From: Emticicia sp051209875
Lineage (GTDB): Bacteria; Bacteroidota; Bacteroidia; Cytophagales; Spirosomataceae
Reading direction: 5' to 3'
NCBI RefSeq assembly: GCF_051209875.1
Contig: NZ_JBNTQY010000001.1
Location: 310,001-374,000 of the forward strand
DNA: 64,000 nt
Part shown: in pieces, positions 8,597-18,700 of the stretch
Position numbering within the stretch: position 1 is the stretch's first letter
Layout of the letters: each line of letters begins with the position of its first letter
Notes under the pieces: generated by a model
Told to the model about the DNA's origin: nothing
Databases searched by the model: none
Seen by the model: only the letters and a program-made list of their open reading frames with translations
Position numbers and translations under genes: made by a program

Positions 8597-11305
8597 ATGA
8601 GAAAAAATAATATTTACTTATTCATACTTTTATCTTTTGCTTTGCTCAATTTTTGGAGTTGCAAATCTTTCAAGAAAGATAATACTTATGCCTCGGTCAA
8701 TCAATCGTCATTGAGGTATGATGATACTACACTTTTTGCTGAAAAATCTCCCTATTTGATGCCTTATAATAGAATTATTGATGGTGCAGGAGAATCAGTA
8801 AATTTTGGAAATCCAGATATGGAAAACCATAGTTTAGATTTAACAATGATTCCAAATTCACCATTTGTAGTGGTAGAAGATAGATACGGAGTGGCAGTTT
8901 TTAATACAGAAACACATATTTTGGTAAGTAGGTGGAGTTATGACCAAGTGCCAGCTTACAGAAGATACATGAGTTCGTTTTCAGGAATAAAAGTGGTGAC
9001 ATTTAAAGAATCAACTTATATTTTTTGGGGAGCGGCTGGACGAGAAACACCGAATTCGTATGTAATGCAGGCTTCTTGGGACGGAAAAGAAATCAAGTTG
9101 ATGAAGGCCTTTACTTTCAAAGCCGAAGCTCCTGCAACGGTTGCTTTGCCCAATGAAGTAGCGGTTCATGGAGAAAATGGCGAACTTTTTCTTTATACGG
9201 TTTTAAATGGGAATAATCAATTGGTAAAAGTAAGGGTAAGTAATGAAGAACAGATTTGGTCGAAACCAACAGGTGTTGCACCGTATGGTTTGAAACTTGT
9301 TGATAATCAGGCGTATGTAACAAACTGGGCTGGGCCAATTACCAATGCTGCTGATGGACTCGAAACAGCAGGCGTGCCGTGGGGAAGTGCCTATATAAAT
9401 CCACAAACTGGAGCAATTTCACGAGGTACAGTTTCGGTTTTTGATATAAAAACAGGTCAGTTTCAAAAAGAAATCAATGTTGGTTTGCATCCAAACGCAA
9501 TTGTGGCAAGTGCCGATAAAAAGTTTGTTTATGTGGCCAATGGAAACAGCGACCATATTTCTGTGATTGATGCTCAAAAATTGACAGTTATTGACTCAAT
9601 TTTTGTTGGACTTTTCAAAGAAAATGAAACGCTCATTGGAAGTACACCCAATGCCTTAGCTTTAGATAATACTGGCACAATTTTGTATGTAGCCAACGGC
9701 ATGGATAATGCCATAGCGGTTGTTTCACTTGGAAAAAATGCCAGTAGCACGGGTACTGGACAAAGTTATGTGAAAGGCTATATTCCTACACAAGCCTATC
9801 CTTCAGGAATTGTGTTGAATAAGGAAGAATTGTACATAACTAATTTGGAAGCTATCGGAGCGAGGGTGGCACATAAAGTGAATGAAGCAGCCAAAGCCGA
9901 AAAAGCGTATAATTCTCATAAGCAATTGGCATCAATATCGTTTATTCCACTGCCAAATGAAGCACAATTGAAGGTTTTTACTGAAAAAGTTAGAAACCAA
10001 AGTTTATACAAAAGAGCTAAATTGGCAGATTTACTACCTCGAAAAAACATTGCTCCCAAGCCTGTTCCCGAGCGAATCGGTGAACCATCGGTTTTTAAAC
10101 ATGTATTGTATATCATCAAAGAAAATCGCACGTATGACCAAGTTTTAGGCGATATGAAAGAAGGAGATGGTATGCCATCACTTTGTATTTTTGGTGATAG
10201 TATTACGCCTAATCAGCACAGCATTGCCAGAGAATATTTATTAATGGATAATTATTATGTGTCAGGAAAAGCTTCGGCCGAAGGACATCATTGGGCAAGT
10301 GCTGGAATGGTAACGGATTATACCGAAAAAAGTGTGCGTGCGTGGTTTCGTAGTTATCCACATGTATTGTATGATGCTTTGGTTTATAATAAAAAAGGCT
10401 TGATTTGGAACAATGCCCTTGATCATGGAAAAACAGTAAAAATCTACGGAGAAGCGTGTAGCTGTGAATTTGATCAAGAAAAATATAATTGGAGTACTTT
10501 ATATGAATTACAACAAAAAGGAGAAACTTTTCCATTCAAAAATACCAGTACGATTTCAAGGGTAAGACCAATATTAGCCATGGATTTTCCTGGATGCGAT
10601 GATGAAATCATTTCTGACCAAATGCGAGCCGATGCTTTTTTGAAAGAATTGAAAGCGACCGAAGCCGACCCCAATGGTGTTTTGCCAAACCTCATGATTA
10701 TGTCATTGCCCAATGATCATACAACAGGCATGAATCCAAAATTTCCAACGCCAAGAGCAATGGTTGCTGATAACGACTTAGCAGTTGGACGTATCGTTGA
10801 GGCCGTCATGCACAGCCGTTTTGCCGATTCGACAGTTATTTTGATAAGTGAAGATGACTCGCAAGCTGGTTGGGACCATGTAAGTGCTTATCGCACAACG
10901 GGTTATGTGATAAGTAATTATTCTCGCCTTCAAAAAACAGTACATACCAATTACAATCAAACATCCTTGCTGCGTACTATCGAACAAATCTTGGGAATTC
11001 CGCCAATGAATATTATTGATGCAACCGCTTCGCCTATGTTTGATTGTTTTACTGATAAAATAGCTACAAACTATCAATTTACACACAAGAGAAACTTAAT
11101 TCCACTCAATGAAATGAATAAACCAGCCAATGCTCAAAGAGGTGCAGCATTGAAATTCACGAATCAATCAATTAAATATGCGTTTAATAAAATTGACCGA
11201 GGCAATGATAATATGTTGAATCGAATTTTGTGGTTTTCAAGAAAAGGCTCAAAGCCTTATCCAGCAAAAATGGCGGGTAGCGAAGAAGATGAGGACGAAG
11301 AATAA
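8597..11305 (+). CDS. YncE-type beta-propeller / phosphoesterase fusion lipoprotein
   Basis: 902 residues in two parts. Residues ~60-470 form a beta-propeller with YVTN-like repeats (KFVYVANGNSDHISVID, LYVANGMDNAIAVVSLG). From ~490 a phosphoesterase/phospholipase C-like domain begins with HVLYIIKENRTYDQVLGD and includes VILISEDDSQAGWDHV. The fusion is known in Bacteroidota as a YncE/alkaline phosphatase family protein; the substrate is unknown. The N-terminus has a hydrophobic segment ending in FWSC, which may be lipidated although the lipobox is not canonical. I use the ATG at 8597, since a TTG at 8558 would lengthen the signal sequence. The C-terminus is acidic (GSEEDEDEE). Confidence 0.9.
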   Translation: MRKNNIYLFILLSFALLNFWSCKSFKKDNTYASVNQSSLRYDDTTLFAEKSPYLMPYNRIIDGAGESVNFGNPDMENHSLDLTMIPNSPFVVVEDRYGVAVFNTETHILVSRWSYDQVPAYRRYMSSFSGIKVVTFKESTYIFWGAAGRETPNSYVMQASWDGKEIKLMKAFTFKAEAPATVALPNEVAVHGENGELFLYTVLNGNNQLVKVRVSNEEQIWSKPTGVAPYGLKLVDNQAYVTNWAGPITNAADGLETAGVPWGSAYINPQTGAISRGTVSVFDIKTGQFQKEINVGLHPNAIVASADKKFVYVANGNSDHISVIDAQKLTVIDSIFVGLFKENETLIGSTPNALALDNTGTILYVANGMDNAIAVVSLGKNASSTGTGQSYVKGYIPTQAYPSGIVLNKEELYITNLEAIGARVAHKVNEAAKAEKAYNSHKQLASISFIPLPNEAQLKVFTEKVRNQSLYKRAKLADLLPRKNIAPKPVPERIGEPSVFKHVLYIIKENRTYDQVLGDMKEGDGMPSLCIFGDSITPNQHSIAREYLLMDNYYVSGKASAEGHHWASAGMVTDYTEKSVRAWFRSYPHVLYDALVYNKKGLIWNNALDHGKTVKIYGEACSCEFDQEKYNWSTLYELQQKGETFPFKNTSTISRVRPILAMDFPGCDDEIISDQMRADAFLKELKATEADPNGVLPNLMIMSLPNDHTTGMNPKFPTPRAMVADNDLAVGRIVEAVMHSRFADSTVILISEDDSQAGWDHVSAYRTTGYVISNYSRLQKTVHTNYNQTSLLRTIEQILGIPPMNIIDATASPMFDCFTDKIATNYQFTHKRNLIPLNEMNKPANAQRGAALKFTNQSIKYAFNKIDRGNDNMLNRILWFSRKGSKPYPAKMAGSEEDEDEE

Positions 11306-11307
11306 AA

Positions 11308-11364
11308 TGTAACACAATTCTCCGAATTGTGCTGTGTTGGAACAATTCGGAGAATTGTGTTACA
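11308..11364. repeat. Large perfect inverted repeat between convergent genes
   Basis: 23-bp perfect arms (11308-11330 and 11342-11364) around an 11-base loop. Each arm contains a smaller palindrome (ACAATTC-NNN-GAATTGT), so two nested hairpins can form. It sits two bases after the stop of the 8597 gene and three before the stop of the 11368 gene. It probably ends both transcripts, although the flanks lack long T-tracts. Confidence 0.8.
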
Positions 11365-11367
11365 AAA

Positions 11368-12288
11368 TCAATTTAAATGCAACCCTAAAACCAAGACCCA
11401 CATGAGTATAAAACTAATGAGCAATGAAATATTAATAAGCGTTCCTGCGATGCGAGTGTCGTAGTTTAATTCGTCACAAAAAGGCAAAATGGTTAAGCCA
11501 GAAGGTAAAATCACGCAAATAATCAAGACAGCGTAAAGCAGTGAATCATGCGATAAACCAAAATATAAAGCAACCACAAGCAGTAAGCCAACACTATAGC
11601 GAATAACCAATACTTTTGAGATAGCCATCATTTGTTTTTTGTTTAGTTCAAAACTCAAATAAATGCCCATCAAGAGCAGCACTAAAGATTTATTGGCTTT
11701 GGCTAAAGTATCTAAAAAATCAAAAAACAAAGTTGGCATTTCGACCGCTGAAACATTAATTAATAATCCTATAACCATTCCCATAACGGGAGGTAAACTA
11801 AAGATTTTTTTAATCAATTGCTTGAACTCGGGTAAACCTTTGTGGTTGGCAGAAAAATAACTTCCAATTGGATAAACAAGTCCGAAAATGACAATGGTAT
11901 TGCCAATATCAAACATGACAGCATAAACCAATGCTTCTTTCCCAAATAAACCTTCAATAATAGGAAAACCGAAAAGACCAACGTTCAATCCGCCAGCTCC
12001 CATGGTCAATACTCCACGCAAATCATTGGGATATTTTGCAAACCAAAACCACGCAATGCCTATCATGATGATACAAAAACCGATACAAAAGAGCGGAATC
12101 AACAATAAAGAAGCATCTAATTTTACTCGTGCCGTAGAAATAATCATCAAGGCAGGAAAGGTGGTGTGCATCAAAAACTTTGAAATGATTTTGCCTTCTT
12201 TCTCAGTAATATAATTGTATTTTTTTAATAAAAACCCTAAAAGAATAATGGCAAGGGTAAGTATAAAAACGTTATTGGTTTGAGTCAT
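11368..12288 (-). CDS. AEC family transporter (auxin efflux carrier/malate permease type)
   Basis: 306 residues, almost entirely hydrophobic, with about ten predicted membrane segments. Two halves are separated by a short loop (SYFSANHKGLPEFKQ). This matches AEC/PF03547 permeases, which move organic anions such as malate across the inner membrane. The start ATG shares one base with the stop of the dehydrogenase gene (TAATG), so the pair is an operon with coupled translation. The partner enzyme suggests uptake or export of a hydroxy acid or polyol-derived acid. The substrate is inference. Confidence 0.85.
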   Translation of the reverse strand: MTQTNNVFILTLAIILLGFLLKKYNYITEKEGKIISKFLMHTTFPALMIISTARVKLDASLLLIPLFCIGFCIIMIGIAWFWFAKYPNDLRGVLTMGAGGLNVGLFGFPIIEGLFGKEALVYAVMFDIGNTIVIFGLVYPIGSYFSANHKGLPEFKQLIKKIFSLPPVMGMVIGLLINVSAVEMPTLFFDFLDTLAKANKSLVLLLMGIYLSFELNKKQMMAISKVLVIRYSVGLLLVVALYFGLSHDSLLYAVLIICVILPSGLTILPFCDELNYDTRIAGTLINISLLISFILMWVLVLGLHLN

Positions 12289-13307
12289 TATTTTGAAATA
12301 TTTACTACAATTTTACTTTCGTTTCCTGTTGCAGCGAGTGCTAAAGCTGCTTGAAGTGTGTTTAAAGTGGCGTAATTGGATATAATAAAATGCGGTTGAA
12401 TGACCTTTGAACGAATCAATTGCAGGGTTCGGGCAAAATCAAAAGGATGGTCATAAATGATGGAAGGAACAATATGAATGCCTTCCCGTGCAATTTTCAA
12501 AGGCGTGAAAGTTGCCAAATTTCCCGAAAGTCCAACCAAAATAATTTCAGAACCACGAGGAGCTGCCGCCGTTGCCAAAGAAGCCGTTTGTGCCGAACCT
12601 GCACATTCAAAAACTGCCGAAACCCTATTTTCTGTCCAAATTTTTGATAATTCATCGGCTTGGTTTTCCAAATCACCTTTTGGAAAAATGGCAAATGCTC
12701 CCATATCAGTTGCCATTTTTACTTTTGATGGGTTAAGCTCGCTCACAAAAACCTGATAACCTAAAGAAAGTGCTAAATGACTAACCAACAAGCCAATCGC
12801 TCCTAATCCAATGACAGCAATGGCATCGCCAGGTTTGGCTTTTGATGAAAAAAGAGCGTGAACAGCAACGGCAGTTGGTTCAACTACAACGGCATCTTCG
12901 TCTGAGATTTCATCAGGAATTTTCCATGCAAATTCGGCAGGAATAGTAATATATTCAGCAAAACAACCTGCTTCGGTTAAACCAATTACTCGTTTATTGG
13001 TGCAAATATTTCCTCGTCCGCTCATACAATAGTGACATTTCCGACAAGGAATATTAGGTTCGATGATTACTCTTTCTCCAAGATGTCGTCCAACAACTCC
13101 TTCACCAATTTTATCAATAAAGCCCAAGCCTTCATGACCAATAATGGTCGGGTTTTCTAATAAGCGATGCCCTAAAAATAAATGTACATCCGACCCACAA
13201 ATACCCACTTTCGATAAATGTACTCGTACTTCTCCAAAATTAGGTTCAGGAGTTGCGATGTCTTTTATCAAAATTTCATTGGGTTTATTTAAAAAAGCTC
13301 CAAGCAT
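12288..13307 (-). CDS. Zinc-dependent alcohol/polyol dehydrogenase (MDR family)
   Basis: 339 residues. Catalytic zinc site: CGSDVHLF and GHEGLG. The structural zinc motif CRKCHYCMSGRGNIC has four cysteines in the usual C-x2-C-x2-C-x7-C spacing. The Rossmann motif is AVIGLGAIGLLV. The closest functional groups are sorbitol/xylitol/threonine dehydrogenases and galactitol-1-phosphate dehydrogenases, which oxidise a secondary alcohol with NAD+. It is the first gene of a two-gene operon with the AEC transporter and is divergent from an MFS permease 105 bases away. The three genes plausibly serve one carbon source. Confidence 0.88.
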   Translation of the reverse strand: MLGAFLNKPNEILIKDIATPEPNFGEVRVHLSKVGICGSDVHLFLGHRLLENPTIIGHEGLGFIDKIGEGVVGRHLGERVIIEPNIPCRKCHYCMSGRGNICTNKRVIGLTEAGCFAEYITIPAEFAWKIPDEISDEDAVVVEPTAVAVHALFSSKAKPGDAIAVIGLGAIGLLVSHLALSLGYQVFVSELNPSKVKMATDMGAFAIFPKGDLENQADELSKIWTENRVSAVFECAGSAQTASLATAAAPRGSEIILVGLSGNLATFTPLKIAREGIHIVPSIIYDHPFDFARTLQLIRSKVIQPHFIISNYATLNTLQAALALAATGNESKIVVNISK

Positions 13308-13412
13308 ACAAAGGTTTTTGATTTTCAGGATGTAAAGAAAATATATTTTGCTCAGAAAATAGCTTATTTATTTTAAATGAAGCAATTTGCAACTTTTTAG
13401 TAATTCAAGCTT

Positions 13413-14729
13413 ATGACCTATTCAAACCTACAAAACCACTTTAAAAATCTCATCGATAATAGTCCGATGAGTACCTTTCAAATCATCATTGTGGCAATCT
13501 GTTTTATCCTTAACATGAACGATGGCATTGATGTGCTGGTCGTATCATTTTCAGGTTCCGACATTACCAAAGAATGGAGCTTATCAAAAACCGAATTGGG
13601 CTATGTATTTAGTGCAGGTTTGGCTGGCATGATGGCAGGGGCTTTCTTAATAGCTCCATTAGGCGATAAAATTGGTCGCAGAAAAGTATTTCTCATTTCT
13701 TTGTTTTTGATAACAAGCGGAATGTTATTGGTTTTTGTTTGTACAAGCTATACACAATTATTGCTCTTACGTTTGCTCACAGGCTTGGGTATCGGTGGTA
13801 TTTTGCCAACAATGGCTGCTACTGCTTCGGAGTTTTCTAATAATAAAAACCGAGATTTCAATGTGGGTTTGGTGCAAGCGGGCTGGCCAGTTGGGGCAAT
13901 TTTTACGGGTTTTTTCTGTGCTTATGCCATTCCAGAGTTTGGTTGGCGATTTGCTTTTCTTTTTGCAGGATGTATTTCTTTGTTGATGCTCATTGGTGTA
14001 TTTATTTATATGACTGATTCTTTGGAGTTTTTGGCAAAACAACAACCCGAAAATGCTCATCAAAGGATGAATGTTTTGCTCGAAAAAATGGGACATAAAG
14101 GCATTGAATCATTGCCGCAAAAACCCAATGAACAAGCAAGTACGCCCATCAAAGCTTTGTTTGAACCAGCCTATCAAAACTCTACCTTCAAAGTTTGGAC
14201 TGCGATATTCTTTGGTTTTTTGACACTTTATACGTTGATGAGTTGGGTACCAAACATTGCCAAAGAAGCAGGTTTGCCCTTCGAAATGGCGACTTATGTA
14301 GGCATTGCACTCAATGCAGGGGCAGCCATCGGCACGACCTCTATGGGTTTTATTGCAGGAAAATTAGGCTTGAAAAAAACAGTTTTGAGCTTTATGCTTT
14401 TGGCGTTTGCTGTGATGCTGATTTACGGCAACTTTGGCTTAAATACCTTGATGATTTTTGTGATGATATTTTTCATTGGCATATTTGTGCAAGGTGGTTT
14501 TAATGGCATGTACCCAACTATTTCGAGGGTTTACCCTACCGAAATGCGTACAACGGGTGTGGGCTTTGCCATAGGAGTAGGGCGATTAGGTGCGATTATA
14601 GGGCCAACCTTATTTGGAGCTTTATCAGATGCAGGTCTGAGTATTCAGATGCTTTTTAGCCTTTTTTCTTTGCCACTATTGGTGACGGGGCTTTGTGTAT
14701 ATAGTTTGAAATCGGAGCATTTGAGTTGA
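13413..14729 (+). CDS. MFS transporter, AAHS-like (aromatic/organic acid:H+ symporter type)
   Basis: 438 residues with 12 predicted membrane segments. The N-terminal motif NDGIDVLVVSFSG, the loop motif GDKIGRRKVF between helices 2 and 3, and PTEMRTTGVGFAIGVGRLGA in the second half fit the AAHS/sugar-acid branch of the major facilitator superfamily. It imports small organic acids with protons. It is divergent from the dehydrogenase/AEC operon. The last ~85 bases of the gene exist in a second, diverged copy beyond the minisatellite that starts 25 bases downstream. Confidence 0.9.
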   Translation: MTYSNLQNHFKNLIDNSPMSTFQIIIVAICFILNMNDGIDVLVVSFSGSDITKEWSLSKTELGYVFSAGLAGMMAGAFLIAPLGDKIGRRKVFLISLFLITSGMLLVFVCTSYTQLLLLRLLTGLGIGGILPTMAATASEFSNNKNRDFNVGLVQAGWPVGAIFTGFFCAYAIPEFGWRFAFLFAGCISLLMLIGVFIYMTDSLEFLAKQQPENAHQRMNVLLEKMGHKGIESLPQKPNEQASTPIKALFEPAYQNSTFKVWTAIFFGFLTLYTLMSWVPNIAKEAGLPFEMATYVGIALNAGAAIGTTSMGFIAGKLGLKKTVLSFMLLAFAVMLIYGNFGLNTLMIFVMIFFIGIFVQGGFNGMYPTISRVYPTEMRTTGVGFAIGVGRLGAIIGPTLFGALSDAGLSIQMLFSLFSLPLLVTGLCVYSLKSEHLS

Positions 14730-14754
14730 GGGATTGGGCTTAATGTGATGGAAT

Positions 14755-15069
14755 AGTCTCTTATAGTGGTGGAATGCTCTCTTTCAGTTGTAGAATAGTC
14801 TCTGTCACTCGTGGAATAGCCTCTGTCACTCGTGGAATGCTCTCTTTCAGTTGTGGAATAGTCTCTGTCACTCGTGGAATAGCCTCTGTCACTCGTGGAA
14901 TCGCTTCTGTCATTCGTGGAATAGCCTCTGTCACTCGTGGAATTGCGTCTGTCACTCGTGGAATTGCGTCTGTCACTCGTGGAATAGCCTCTGTCACTCG
15001 TGGAATAGTCTCTGTCACTCGTGGAATAGCTTCTGTCACTCGTGGAATTGCTTCAGTCACTCGTGGAAT
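14755..15069. repeat. 21-bp minisatellite, 15 tandem units
   Basis: Fifteen contiguous 21-base units, consensus close to AGCCTCTGTCACTCGTGGAAT, preceded by a partial unit (GTGATGGAAT). The first bases vary between AGCC, AGTC, TGCG, CGCT and GCTC. Units 2-4 and 5-7 of the array form a 63-bp higher-order repeat (GCTC type, AGTC type, AGCC type). Because 21 is divisible by three, long frames are open on both strands (heptads VTRGIAS and VTEAIPR); I see no evidence that either is translated. Confidence 0.95.
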
Positions 15070-15073
15070 GAAT

Positions 15074-15145
15074 AATTCAGATGCTTTTTTGCTTTTTGTA
15101 ACAGAGGTTTGTTTGTATAGTTTGAGAATTGAGACTTTGATTTGA
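15074..15145 (+). pseudogene. Diverged duplicate of the 3' end of the MFS gene
   Basis: After the array, the bases ATTCAGATGCTTTTT repeat those at 14643-14657 inside the MFS gene. Later bases also align with its last ~50 bases (CTTTGTGTATATAGTTTGA against GTTTGTTTGTATAGTTTGA). In the matching frame this gives VTEVCLYSLRIETLI, compared with VTGLCVYSLKSEHLS in the transporter, and both end at the same place. About 20 internal bases are missing. This is a partial copy separated from its parent by the minisatellite. Confidence 0.7.
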
Positions 15146-15180
15146 AGAGATTAGAATATAATTCAAAAATACTTATTCTT

Positions 15181-15380
15181 TTTAAGAGCCATAGGCTCGG
15201 TTTATTTTGTAGCGTTGGATTTCAATCCAACGGTGAATGTCATAAAAAAGTGATTTTAAGAGCTGTAGGCTCGGTGCATTTTATATGTTTCATTCCTACT
15301 TGAATTCAAAAATGGAATATCTATAAATTGACGGATTAAAATCCGTCGCTACAAAATTGGTCAAGCCTACGGCTTTTAAA
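15181..15380. repeat. Composite palindromic intergenic element
   Basis: The motif TTTAAGAGCCATAGGCTCGGT (15181) is repeated with changes at about 15254 and appears inverted at 15363-15380 (AAGCCTACGGCTTTTAAA). Between them are two hairpins, GTTGGATTTCAATCCAAC (15213-15230) and GACGGATTAAAATCCGTC (15330-15347), each flanked on its outer/inner side by GTAGCG/CGCTAC in inverted orientation. The arrangement is symmetric overall. No coding capacity is seen. Confidence 0.7.
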
Positions 15381-15538
15381 GTTCAAATTATTTGATTAGC
15401 TTAGTATTATAGATGCGAACTAACGAGATGATTTACTTTCAACAATTTCTTTATTATTTAAAAAAGGAGTTAACATTTCTGTTGAGAAATTTTGAAGTTT
15501 TTGAATTATTTTAAAGAACTCAATACACATTTTTGCAA

Positions 15539-15694
15539 CCCCTGTTCGGCTAAATGTTTTACATTTAGTCGTTGTGAAATGCGTTCTTAGAACGCAATTA
15601 TAAAAATAAGTTTGTAAGATGCCGTTCTAAGAACGGCTAACACATCGACTGAATGAAAATTCAGCCGAACGGGGGAAGTCGTACATTAAACGTA
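15539..15694. repeat. Second composite palindrome, downstream of the NACHT gene
   Basis: Outer arms CCCCTGTTCGGCTAAAT (from 15539) and ATTCAGCCGAACGGGGG (to 15675) enclose smaller palindromes: CTAAATG..CATTTAG, GCGTTCTTAGAACGC and GCCGTTCTAAGAACGGC. GTAC-N7-GTAC follows at 15681-15695. It lies immediately after the stop of the 15701 gene and may terminate it. Confidence 0.7.
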
Positions 15695-15700
15695 CTACTT

Positions 15701-18700
15701 TTATGCAAAATTATTTAGTAATGATTTTATCTCTGTAATGCTCTGGTAATCAAATTTTTGTAAATAATAATCCTTCTCAAATGTTAGCAGGCTACTTTTG
15801 AATCTATAAATATTGTTTTTCTCTATTTCCGAAATATCTATTTGATTTAATAAATTTAAAACTAATTTAAAAGATTCATCAGAACTGAGAGAAATAGGTT
15901 TTAAAAGCCCCATTAACATACCAATCGGGTCTGTGAACATCTCATTACTTTTTGGAGTAGCGAGTGAAAATTTAAGTAAGTCGAATATAATTGAAATAGT
16001 ATTATCTGATGGCAAATGGCTAACATTATTTATTTGATTATTTATATCTGGAATAGTTGGCCTTGATTTATACCATTTAGAATACCATTCCAAACCCTCA
16101 ATAAAACCAGCATCAATTAATGTAAAAGATGCTTTGAATAGATTGTTATCAATATTATCATGGTTTATTTTACTTATAAGTAGTCTTCCTATCCTTTTTT
16201 TAATAGTATTGATTTTGACCATTTTATCTATCAAATACCAATGAAATTCATTATCAATATCGAATGAATTGAAAATAAAACCAAATTCTGTAATATTGCC
16301 TTCTAACGCAATGAAAGAATCTAATATTGAATTTAAACGATACCCTTTTTTATGTTGGTTTTCTTCAATGATTCCTTTTATAAAAGGAAGTGCCTCAATA
16401 ATATTTAACTTTTCGCACCAAGAAATTTGTTTTTCAAGTGCCAGTAAAGGGAGGGTGTTAATTTCCAAATTTTGTAAAAACCTAACCTTAGCTTTTTCTA
16501 TGCCCACTAATAAGATTATTTTATCAATTAATGAAATCCTTTTTCCGTCAGTATCTTTAGTGTCTAACAAAAAAGTATCAAAGCATATCATATCTAACAA
16601 TATATTTTCTGGAACATGGGTATCTAATCTTAGAAAGAAATTAGCGTAATAAATTTCTAACCATCGAGTTGTCCAGCTATTATTATTATTTTCTGTGATT
16701 GCAGTTGAGAATTTTAGTTTTTCCACATTTTCATCACACCATTTTTGAATATAGTCAATACAATCGTTGGGGAAATCTGCTTTATCGTTTAGTAGCCTAT
16801 AAAATTCACTCAAAATATACTTTTGCCAAGGTTTTTCTTTAGTAAACCACTTTTCTAAATCGCTTTTTTTTATTTTTTGCTCATTTTTATCGGAAGCACT
16901 TCCATTAAAACAGTTATTTAAAAACCATATAGTAACATTATTATCACTTTCGTCTTCATGTATTTTATAGCTTACAACTTCATCTTGATTAAGTTCGTCT
17001 TTTCCGTAATACTCGAAAATATGCAGTGTCTTTTCGATGAATAGTTTTTTATTAACTAATAATTCAAAGTCTTTTTGTTTCTTATCTTTTCGAATTTTGT
17101 CCCAATCAATGATTTCTTCAAAAACAAAATGGTTATCTGAAATAACATTTAATTTATGTCTAAGATTCTCTGTTAAATTCATTTCATTTACCCAGCCAAT
17201 ATTTTTAATTATAAACCACATCTGGTTATTATCAAATTCTCTATTTTGATATTTAATAAAACATTCATCTAATATTTTTTCATTAACGAACTCTCCTAAT
17301 CGAATACGCCATAGGCTATCATCAACCATTTTATGTTGCAGAATATCCCAAAATGCTCGTTCATTAGTTTCGGTCTTTATGAAAAAAGAAGTCAAGTGCT
17401 TTGTTAAATTATCATCGTGATAATGTTTACAGTTTAAGAACAGTTTTAATGTTTTTTCATAAATCAATGAATCCTCTTGATAGGCATGAATAAGATTGTT
17501 TGACAAAGAAGTGAAAAAATTGTCCTTGATGTAAAAATGCTTACGGAAGATAGACTTGTGTTCATCAATTAGTGTTGCATTTTGAATAAGATAATCTAAG
17601 AGTGAGTGAAGGTTTTGTAAACTTTTAATCTGTTTTAAACCTTGGTTTATAGAAAACCCTAAATCTATATAATTTGATTTTTCATTTTTCTGGAAGCTAT
17701 TATACTTTTCAATGGAGTCAAGATATAACTGAAAATAATCTTCCGCCTTACCACACATATTTAGATAACCTAAAATATCATCTATCAACTTATAATTTTG
17801 TGTTTTTTGAGCCAAATCAACTAAAAAGTTAATCATTCTTTGGTCTACTATTTCAAGTATAGTCAAAGTTGTTACCAAAAACTCAGTGGTATTATCATCT
17901 AATTTACTAAAGACCCCGAAACAAGTATCAATGATTTCTATTGCTTCATAATCCAAAAAAGGCTTTTCTTTAAGTCTCAAATTATAAATAGCTTCGTCTC
18001 GTACAAATCCATCTTTGGTTTTTATTAATTCTAACAAAAAATCAATTACATCAGGGTTTTCATTTATCCCAGCAAATTGGGTAAGTTTACTATTGTACAT
18101 TTCATCTCTTTTATAAGCTCTATTTGGGTCTAATATTATTCTTTTGAATGCCTCAAACCTAAGTTCAATAGGTAGGAATTTGAATTCAATATTTCCTAAA
18201 ATTGAAGGTTCTTTTTCACTTATGAAAAAAATAAGTTGATTGATTAAAGTACCACTTATGGGTAAGATCTCAAGTAAAATTCCAATTGTATTAAACCATT
18301 TAGGCTTTATTTTCTGCAAATCAGGTAGAAATGCGATGAAATCTAAAACTCCTTTGAAGTTTAGAGAGGATAGTATTTGTGCAGATAAAAATTCTTGAAT
18401 GATGTTGTGTTCAAAGTAAATAGATTTATCAATGATTGAAACCACAGACATTTTTCTAATTTTCTCAAATTCTTCTTGAGTAAATATTTCGTTTAATTCC
18501 GTAAGTTCTAAAGAATTTCTTCCTAATAAGTTCATTGCAAAAGCTAATTTCTGCAATAATTTTCGATACAAATCTTTTTCTATTTCTTGAATAATATATC
18601 GTTCAAAATCTTTGTTAAGTTTTAAATCTAAAATTCTTTCAATTAATTGTACTCTTGTTTGGGGAATTTTATTGACATCAATTTTATAAAACTCAATAAA

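Noticed and set aside
14755..15069. Possible CRISPR array
   Set aside because: Units are contiguous 21-mers with no unique spacers and no cas genes nearby.
14761..15145. Long open frames on both strands across the 21-bp repeats
   Set aside because: They arise because the unit length is a multiple of three and lacks stops; there is no start context or codon bias, so I do not call a gene.
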